Source: Siphonodentalium dalli (lineage: Eukaryota > Mollusca > Scaphopoda > Gadilida > Siphonodentaliidae). Taken from it: a stretch of 64,000 nt of DNA. Below the pieces are notes generated by a model, which saw only the letters and a program-made list of their open reading frames with translations, did no database searches and was not told the origin of the DNA. Made by a program: the position numbers and the translations under genes. Of the stretch, positions 55,840 to 64,000 are shown piece by piece; the first letter of the stretch is position 1; the number at the start of each line of letters is the position of its first letter. The stretch is from assembly GCA_032622095.1 (NCBI GenBank), contig CP136064.1, positions 50,598,073 through 50,662,072 of the forward strand, in the 5' to 3' direction.

Positions 55840-58800
55840 CGCCATGGGTTCATGTCCGTCCTCCGTGTGTCCGTCAACAATTCCCTTTAGCATGGATGAT
55901 ATATGCGCTACAGGTCGCACCTTTGGTCTGGTCGTTATGAAATTCGTCATGGTTGTTGACATTGACATGTAGATGAGAAATTAGTCATTTTGGGGTAAAT
56001 CCAGGTAAATCGACAAGAAAACATGGCAAACAGCCACCATCTTGAATTTCACAATTCAATCAATTGGCCACGCAGGCCGTATATACCATTTGTGTGATTA
56101 TAATGAAATTTGTCATGGATTTTGACATTGCCATGAAGAAGAGAACGAGTATTTTTTGCGTCAATCGGCAAAAGAGCATGGCCGCTATCGGCCATCTTGT
56201 TTTTGAGTGTTAAGAAATGTAAACACATAAGCACGGTGCACGGGCTACATGCCGTACCCTATGAAAATTGTCATGGCTGATTACATTGACATTTAGATGT
56301 AAACGAGTCATTTTTGGGTCATTTCACACCAAAAATATGGGGGCCAGCAACCATCTTGGATTTCAAAGTTCAATCCATTAGCAGAAGACACGCCAGAGTG
56401 TTCGTCTGATTATCATGAAATTTGTCGTGGAATTAATATTGACTTGTGGATGAGAACGAGTCATTTTGGGGTCATTCAGCCATAAAACATGGCCGCTGGT
56501 GGCCATCTTGGATTTTACTCTTTTTATGACTAAATTCGCATGCTACAGGTCGTAGCATTACAACCGGCTGTTACAATATTAATTTTCCCACAAAACTTCT
56601 CCCACAAAATGGTAAATTAGGTTATAAAAAATGCATTTTTTTTCGGGCGGCATAGAAAAAAGGAATAGAAATGCTGCCGCTAGGCTTTAGGGAGTGCGCG
56701 AGAGGGGTCGTAGACCCTTCTCGCAGGTGGGGGTCCGGGAAAATTTTGGGAAAAGTAGAAGCTTGAGAAGCATTCTGAGCATATTTCTGAGTAGCATTAT
56801 GCGAATGTTAATTGGACCAAAATTAAAACAATAATAGTCCGAGAGCTGATAGGACACCCCTGCACCCCATGATTCAAATTCACCCCACAATTAATATTGA
56901 CTTGTAGGTGGGAACGAGTCATCCTGGGGTCATTCGGCCATAAAACATGGCCGCTGGTAGCCATCTTGGATTTTACTCTTTGTATGACTAAATTCACAGG
57001 CTACAGGTGGTAGCATTACAACCGGCTGTTACAATATTAATTTTCCCACAAAATGATAAATCAGGTTTTAAAAATGCTTTTTTTTCGGGCGGAATATAAA
57101 AAAGAAAGAATATATGGCGCCGCTAGGCTTTAGGGAGGGCGCGAGAGGGGTCGTAGACCCTTCTCGCAGGCGGGGGTCCGGGGGGAAATGTAGAAGCTTG
57201 AGAAGCATTCTGAGCATATTTCTGAGTAGCATAATATGCGAATGTTAATTGGACCACAATTAAAACAATATTAGTCCGGGAGCTGATTCAACTTCACTCC
57301 ACTAATTTTCTTCTTTATTAGTCCCTCAACTTTTAAGCAATGTTAGGCCGGAGTGTTCGTCTGATCATCATGAAATTTGTCGTGCAAGTTAATATTGACT
57401 TGATGGTGGGAACGGGTCATTCTGTGGTCATTCGGCCATAAAACATGGCCACTGGTAGCCATCCTGGATTTTACTCTTTGTATGACTAAATTCACATGCT
57501 ACAGGTGGTCGCATTACAACCGGCTGTTAGAGTATTAATTTTCACACAAAAGTTTTCCCACAAAATGATAAATCAGCTAGGTTTAAAAAATGCATTTTTT
57601 TCGGGCGGAATAGAAAGAAAGAAAAAGAAATGGCGCCGCTAGGATTTAGGGAGTGCGCGAGAGGGTGGTAGCATTACAACCGGCTGTTACAGTATTAATT
57701 TTCACACAAAACTTTTCACAGAAAATGATAAATCAGTTTTTTTAAATGCATTTTTTTCGGGCGGGAATAGTAACGAGGTAAAAAAAAATAGCGCCGCTAG
57801 GTTTTAGGGAATGCGCGAGAGGGGTCGTATACCCTTATCGCAGGCCGATGCCCGTGGTGTCCCCCGGGACAAATTTGGAAAATGTAGAAGCTTAAGAAGC
57901 ATTCTGAGCATATTTCTGAGTAGCATTATGCGAATGGTAATTGGACCAAAATTAAAACAATATTAGTCCGGGAGCTGATAGGGTATCCCTGTACCACCGT
58001 GATTCAACTGCACCCCACCAATTTTCTTCCTTATTAGTCCCTCAACTTTTAAGCAATGTTTGTACGAAACAAAACGTGTCAGAACAGTCACCAGACATGA
58101 TGAGATGGCGTCCAACGTGGACATGTTTTTTTCATAAGGATGCAAATTAGTGAGAAAATTATATATTTGTATCTCAACTTTACTTTGTAAAGTTTGAGCT
58201 ATTGCCATGGCTTGGTATCCGTCGTCTGTGTGTGCGTGGTGTCAACAATACAGCCTACGTGCAATACCTTTATTCGGATCATTATGAAATTTGTCACAGC
58301 TGTTGACATTGACATGTAGATTAGAACGAGTCATTTTGGGATCATTCGGGGAAAAACATGGCCGCCAGTGGCCATCTTGGATTTAAAATTCAATCCATTA
58401 GCACAGGCTACAAGTCGTACTGTTCGTCTGATCATCAATTTGTCATGGGATGTTTAAATTGACATGTAGATGGAAACGAGTAATTTTGGGGTCGTTCCTC
58501 TAAAAATCTTGGATTTTACTCTTTGCATGACTAAATCCTTTGGCACGGGCTACAGATCGTACCTTTGGTCCGATCATTATGAAATTTGTCATCGCTTTTG
58601 AAATTGACATGTAGATGGGAACGAGTCATTTGGTTAAAAAAACATGACCGCCAGTGACCATCTTGGATTTCAAACTTCAATCCATTAGCACGGGCTACAG
58701 GCCATACTGCTTGTCTGATTATCATGAACTTTTCGTAGATATTAATATTAAGATGTAGATGGGAACGAATCATTTTGGGGTCATTCGGCCATAAAACATT

Positions 58801-59500
58801 GCCGCTGGTAGCCATCTTGGATTTTACTCTTTGTATGACTAAATCCTTTGGCACAGGCTACAGGTCGTATCTTCGGTCAGATCATCACTAAATGTGTCAT
58901 GGATGTTAACATCGACATGTAAATGGGAAACGAGTTATATTGGGGTAATTCAGCAAAAAACGTGGCTGCCAGCGGCCATATTGGATTTCAAAATTCAATC
59001 TATTATCATGGGCTACAGACCGTACTGTTTGTTTGATCATCATGAAATTTGTCATTTATATTAACATTGACATATAGATGGGAATGGGTCATTTTGGGGT
59101 CATTTGGCCATAAAACATAGCTGCTGGCAGCCATCTTGGATTTTACTCTTTGCATCACTAATCCTTTGGCATGGACTACAGGTCGTACCTTTAGTCGGAT
59201 CATCATGAAATTTGTCTTGGCTGTTAACATTGAAATGTACATGGGTAGGAGTCATTTTTGGGGTCTTTCGGCATCAAACATGTCTGTTGGCAGACATCTT
59301 GGATTTTTGCATGACTAAACCATTTGGCACACCCTACAGTGCACTTCCCGCATCCGATCATCACCAAACTTCATATTAAACTTGATATTGATCTACTAGA
59401 TGGAAGCTTTTACATATTTTTGAATTTCATTGGACAACATAGCCGTCAGCAACCATCTTCGATTTTACTTTATGTATCTCGTGGTGATAATCTAGTATTA
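55840..59500 (+). repeat. Degenerate ~157-bp tandem array with longer inserts
   Basis: AAAACATGGCCGC..GGCCATCTTGGATTT recurs near 56017, 56174, 56336, 56485, 56943, 57441, 58353, 58641, 58793, 58957, 59111 and 59275, with 149-164 spacing where regular. Each unit also has ATCATGAAATTTGTCATGG, TTGACATGTAGATGGGAACG and AGTCATTTTGGGGTCATTC. Between 56550 and 58070, another block (CCGCTAGGCTTTAGGGAGTG, GAGAGGGGTCGTAGACCCTT) repeats four times at 440, 515 and 160 bases. Minus-strand frames such as 58531-58854 only read the repeat. Confidence 0.82.
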
Positions 59501-59895
59501 CTTAGGCCTTTCAACTTTCCGCATTCCTAATCGCTCCATTGACTGTAACACATGAAATTATTCCCTTTCCAAATCGAGCTACAGTACCATTGACACTTTG
59601 ATTTGTGAAGCAGGCTGCTTCAAGAAACAAAGATATAATAGTGCCTTTTTAGGTTAATATTGGAACTCTCCATCAAAAAAGAAAGCCGCCAAAATGGCAG
59701 CAGGAAGTGGAAAATAAGGAAGAAAATTATTGTGGCGAGGTTAAATCACTGGCGATCAGGGTTACACTATCATCTCTCGGATTATATGCATTGTCATTAA
59801 CATTTTCGAGCAATGTACTGCGAATCCACCAAACAGTATAACTGAAGTCATCTTGGAATATAGTTTTTACATGACTAAATCCTCAACATGGCATA
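59501..59895. other. Non-coding
   Basis: A fragment at 59655-59700 (ATTGGAACTCTCC .. CCGCCAAAATGGC) resembles part of the long-TIR element arms at 22445-22475. No gene. Confidence 0.45.
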
Positions 59896-60054
59896 CAGTA
59901 ATGCTCTAATTAATCGACTCCACAACCACAACAAAATTATGGGTAACTTTTCGCTTTCTGATGAATTGCAACAAGCCATATTTCCGACTAAATCCTGAAA
60001 AAGTTACCCATAATTCTGCTGTGGTTAAGGAGTCGATTAATTAGAGCATAACTG
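59896..60054. mobile_element. 159-bp Tc1/mariner-like MITE
   Basis: TA lies on both sides (59894-59895, 60055-60056). Inverted arms of ~55 bases start CAGTAATGCTCTAATTAATC and end GATTAATTAGAGCATAACTG. TA duplication and CAGT ends are typical of Tc1/mariner-derived MITEs. Arms differ at a few sites. Confidence 0.8.
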
Positions 60055-60056
60055 TA

Positions 60057-61990
60057 TAGCCATAATTTTCAAAACGACCAAATTGTGTATGAAGATAGAT
60101 AACTCTAAAATCAAGTGGCTTTGTGTTGATAATAAAGCCAATTTTTAAAGAACATGTTGACAATACATTTTTGGAAAGTTTATACCACAATTGACAGTGG
60201 TTTGAATTATTTTGTTGTAATTAATGGATTCTGATAACTAAAGTGTATTTTGAAGAAATATTGTTGTTGTAACGTGGTAATATGGGGACCATCTGATCAG
60301 CATGAGTACCTTTGAAAATACTAGTGCAGCAAATTAACAGATGCCTGCTCCAGATATACATGTATGGCATAATGGCAAATTGTTATATGATAAATATCAA
60401 TGATGAGTGAGTACGTGTGATCATTAAATTTGCCTACTATATATTGTACTATGACGTAATCATTCATCATACAGATGTATAGCCTAAGGGCCCTTATTTA
60501 TAATCTATGTCCCTATATTGACATCTGTATATACATCACCCCCACCCACCCTGCTCTTAACAACAATCCATATATACATGATACATTTCATGGCAGTATA
60601 TACTACCATATCCTGATCCAAAACGGGTATTGCATGCATTAGTTTTGATGGAATAATGAAGACAAACTAAAAACAATATAATAAAAAAAAGGATTTTATT
60701 ACTTCATCAAAGTATTGTATTATTCAATATTCAACAACATCATTCAAGTTGATAAAGAAGAGAGAACAATGTAATTTAGTCATTGATCTCAGTATTTCTT
60801 AATTTGTTAAGACCTAGGTGCAGTACAATGAAATGTATTAACTTTTTCAAAACATCATTGCATTTTGAAGCCTGAAATTATGCTTACTTCTGTTACATAG
60901 CGGTCGATTTCAGAATATCAAATTATGTACATTATTAAACTTTTATGTAAATATGGTATTTAACAAGAATGTCAAGATTTGGAACAGCAAATCATGCACT
61001 GAAAATTTATTGTTATTTTCTATACTTCGGTAAAGCGGTATATCAGAAAAATATATTGAACATAATTTAGTCATTGATAAGGGTTCCCTTCGATCATACA
61101 TTTCCATTTCATTCAACTTGAAAATCAGTAACCCACATATCTGTACATCATGAGCAGTAAATTCATTTTATATGTTGAATGTGTTAATTGTATAACTTAA
61201 TTAAAGTCTTTATTCATTTTAAAAGCAATTTAGAAATGTAACCATTCTAATAATGAGTGAAGAATCGGCATAACTACCCATAGCAACATGGTCATCTTCT
61301 AACCTGTGACCACAGTGAAGGTGGTCTTATGGTCATAATGGTGTATAATAATCTAACTTTCATGTTAAATTACATATAGAAAATTCCGGTTTATTAGGAC
61401 TAACATCTTTTTTTTTTACATTTTAGCTGAAAGTCGAAGTGTTCTGTAATGCACTCAGCAGTCTCAGCTAAATCCATCTTATGTGCAGTCAATTGATTTT
61501 GCCCATAACAATTGAATGCACCCTTATTCAAACATTGTGTCCTGTTAATATTCCCATCACTATTAAGTGTTTATTTTTATTGTAGATGGTCCTATATTAC
61601 TTATTAGTTAAACAGTTCTTACACAGAATGTCTCACGATATATAAGCAATTTTAAATTTACAAATTACCAGGTATAAGTGATAGAATTAATTCAATTTAC
61701 AACCACATGGTTTTGATTATGTTTGCTAGAATATTTTCTCCGGAATATGCTGATGTCACTTTGTGAGGTCATACTTTTAAAAATATGTGAACGCTGCAGT
61801 AAATGACTCATTAAACTAGAGGTGTGACTGTCCCAATGGGACCAAGGATACCCCCTGTGTTTTTAAAATACTAAGATGTTTCACATGTCAGTAAACATTT
61901 AGTTAAAATAATAAAATAATAGTTGCCATTCCAGGTGCACAACCCTAACCCTAATCTTAAACATATTGACCAAAAAATATAGGAATAATA
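60057..61990. other. Non-coding, AT-rich
   Basis: No open frame of note and no repeat recognised. Could be intronic or intergenic. Confidence 0.5.
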
Positions 61991-62009
61991 GCTTGGACAA
62001 AATTATGCA

Positions 62010-62780
62010 CGTCGAAAAAGGGGAATTACTCCACAAAAAAGTCGGACAGACATCGTAATCGCAGGTGCACAGGTTCCCATGATACTAAAAAAATTCTAAG
62101 TTCAAAAGGGGGGATAACTCCACCAAAGAATGTCGGACAGTAGTCATAATCGCAGGTGCACAGGTTCCCATGGTACTAAATATCTGTGCCAAGTTAAAAA
62201 TAAGTCGAAAATGAAGTGTAATATTACGATAAACAGTCTGAGTCAATCCCTAGCCGCACCATGTAGAGAGGGTATTATGAGAAGCATGTATACCAACAAT
62301 TATTGAAATCGGTTCATATTTGTTAAAGTTATTAAGTCGGACAGAATTTTCTAAGTCAAAATAAGTCGAAAATGAGGCGCAACTTAAATATAAAAGTCGG
62401 ACCGAACCGCAATTAGCATCATGCAGTCCTAAGGAGATTGCATACAAACAATTAATGAAATCGGTTCATAGTTGTTCGAGTTATGAGGTCGGACAGATGG
62501 ACACACGGAGGGAGAAAGCATGACGGACAGATGTAGTCAAACCAGTATAGCCCCCATTTTCTTCGAAAGTGGGTGTATAAAAAGGGGGGGATAACTCCAC
62601 AAAAAATGTCTAACAGCAGATGCACAGGTTCACATGGCGGTTAATGTCTGTGCCAAGTTTCACTGAAATTGATTTAAAAAACGACTGAGAAAAACTCCGG
62701 ACAAATTTGAGTCCACAGACGGACGTACGGATGAGCTGACTCCAGTATACCCCCCTAACTTTGTTGTGGTGGGGGGTATA
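62010..62780. repeat. Old dispersed repeat with GGGGTATA hairpin end
   Basis: GTCGGACAG, TCGCAGGTGCACAGGTTCCC and GGGGGGATAACTCCAC recur at about 62040, 62115-62170 and 62585-62640; ATGAAATCGGTTCATA.TTGTT recurs at 62302 and 62454. It closes with TATACCCCCC ... GGGGGGTATA (62744-62778), a terminal hairpin. On the minus strand it resembles a repeat type widespread in molluscs. Confidence 0.55.
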
Positions 62781-62929
62781 ATTACCGCTTTCAATTGACA
62801 ACTGATGTGGTTTTCAGAACAAATATGTCTTCTGTGGAATAAACCCATTTATTGTTGCAATTGTGATATTTGATTACATTTAATTGTGGTTTTATGTGAG
62901 CTGGTCACTAACGCATAAACTATGTCAAA
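62781..62929. other. Non-coding
   Basis: Short spacer between the two repeats. Confidence 0.4.
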
Positions 62930-63530
62930 CAAATGGTAATGGGATGTTCTTGTACTAAAACTAGCATCTTGCTATCCCAATATTTTAGCTGGTTTTAGTA
63001 TGAACAGACACCCGGAAACCAAAATAATCGTCAAACTATAAGTCAACAAGGACTATAAACTCCAGTTAAAATAGGCCGACGGAACCCAAATTCTAGCTTT
63101 ACCTATATTTTCATATGAGTAATCCATTTTCTAAATTTGAAAACAATCAGATAACTGAAACTAAAGTTATCACCAGGGAACCATAAATAATTGGCAAAGT
63201 CAACAAGGACCATAAACTTCGGCAAATATGGGCAGCCCAAATCCATGTAATCTACATACAAAATTTGAAAACAGACAGACAACTAAAGTTATCATCCGGA
63301 AACCGAAACTATCGACAAATTCTAAGCCGACAAGGACCATAACTCTGGAAAAACATAATGGGTGGAACCAAACTTGACCTGTAATTTTGGCTAGTAAACT
63401 CACTTACATTATTTCAATCCATTCAGTTCAGATTTACAGAAGTTATCATCCGGAAATGAAAATTGAGTACAAATTCCAACAAAAAGGCCATAACTCTGGT
63501 GAAAATTGGCCGGCTGAATGAATTGGCACC
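62930..63530. repeat. Degenerate tandem repeat, ~120-170 bp units
   Basis: CCGGAAACC(A/G)AAA, CAACAAGGAC(C/T)ATAA.CT and AAAGTTATCA(C/T)C recur from about 63013, 63178, 63298 and 63453. Related copies lie at 37545-37735 (inverse) and around 6895-6960. Confidence 0.6.
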
Positions 63531-64000
63531 TTGTGACACATACAAGTATGCCACACGATAAAGTATTTATGTAAAATATGCTGGCTTTTTATGATTGTGC
63601 AACATGTCATATATAGCTACTGATTTTGTCATTAATGACTGAAAGTTTTTGGGCATACATGAACCTTCAACAATATTCTAATAGATTACTTTGACATCAC
63701 ATAAGCTTACATGTAAATACCAGATGGGAGTCTCATAAGCTTTTTCATTGAAAAATATAAATGTTTATTTGATTGAAATTTAACAAAACTACCATGCCCA
63801 TACAATTACCGGTACCTGAAAATTTTAAAAAGTTGAAATATGTGATGTGAAAAAAAAATCTAGTTATACTGATCTAACCAAGCCAATCAGTTCAGTGCAT
63901 TTATGAAAAGAAAATGCCAAACTCGGAACTAATTGCAACAGTAGTTTTCTTTCCATGAATAAGTATATAAGCCCATTATAAACAATTAACATCTTAAAAA
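63531..64000. other. Non-coding
   Basis: AT-rich window end with no recognisable feature. Confidence 0.45.

Noticed and set aside
58531-58854. 107-residue minus frame (and similar ones at 59006 and 56049)
   Set aside because: These read through the ~157-bp array; the repeated KMA.SG...LWPND peptide reflects DNA repetition.
61941-61960. Telomere-like AACCCTAACCCTAA
   Set aside because: Only about two units in ordinary AT-rich sequence; not a telomeric tract.

Overview
The window looks like nuclear DNA from an invertebrate animal. It is AT-rich, gene-poor and packed with short DNA transposons (MITEs), fold-back hairpins, LINE fragments, minisatellites and microsatellites. A mollusc, perhaps a bivalve, is the best guess. 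The grounds are a protostome-style vasopressin/oxytocin-type receptor, Helitron-like elements with a central 122-bp tandem repeat (as in bivalve 'pearl'-type elements), and non-LTR retroelements of the kind common in molluscs. The organism is inferred, not proven.

Only one conventional host gene is clear: an exon of a vasopressin/oxytocin-type GPCR on the minus strand (11908-12887). It codes the N-terminus through TM6 and ends at a strong splice donor just after TM6. The TM7 exon was not found in the window. A second sizeable ORF (18213-19031, minus) is intronless and sits in a 1.13-kb insertion flanked by a 13-bp target duplication, inside a piggyBac-like MITE.

Layout: 0.3-2.4 kb holds clusters of GTTTAAAC palindromes. 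2.5-4.3 kb holds two head-to-tail Helitron-like elements. 5-7 kb is a cluster of ~250-bp repeats, one arm interrupted by a paired-hairpin MITE whose empty site survives at 6.6 kb. 8.6-10.4, 17.2-19.6, 36.9-37.3, 45.2-45.6 and 52.2-52.6 kb hold further members of the same paired-hairpin superfamily. 14.0, 35.1, 47.5 and 49.5 kb hold four TTAA-flanked MITEs of a second family. 21.2-21.8 kb is a 73-bp satellite and 22.2-23.5 kb a 1.3-kb element with long inverted repeats. 24.4-26.6 kb is a broken LINE reverse-transcriptase ORF, and 31.2-33.8 kb a group of LINE fragments. 40.1-40.7 kb holds two same-frame small ORFs beside a 137-bp near-perfect hairpin. 41.4-42.9 kb is a ~34-bp minisatellite with higher-order structure. 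48.7-49.1 kb is a fold-back element and 55.8-59.5 kb a degenerate ~157-bp repeat array. 60-64 kb is AT-rich non-coding DNA plus old repeats.

There is no operon-like organisation. The main story is nested mobile DNA: a shared two-hairpin core carried inside different terminal sequences, MITEs interrupting older repeats, and a protein-coding insertion nested in a MITE.
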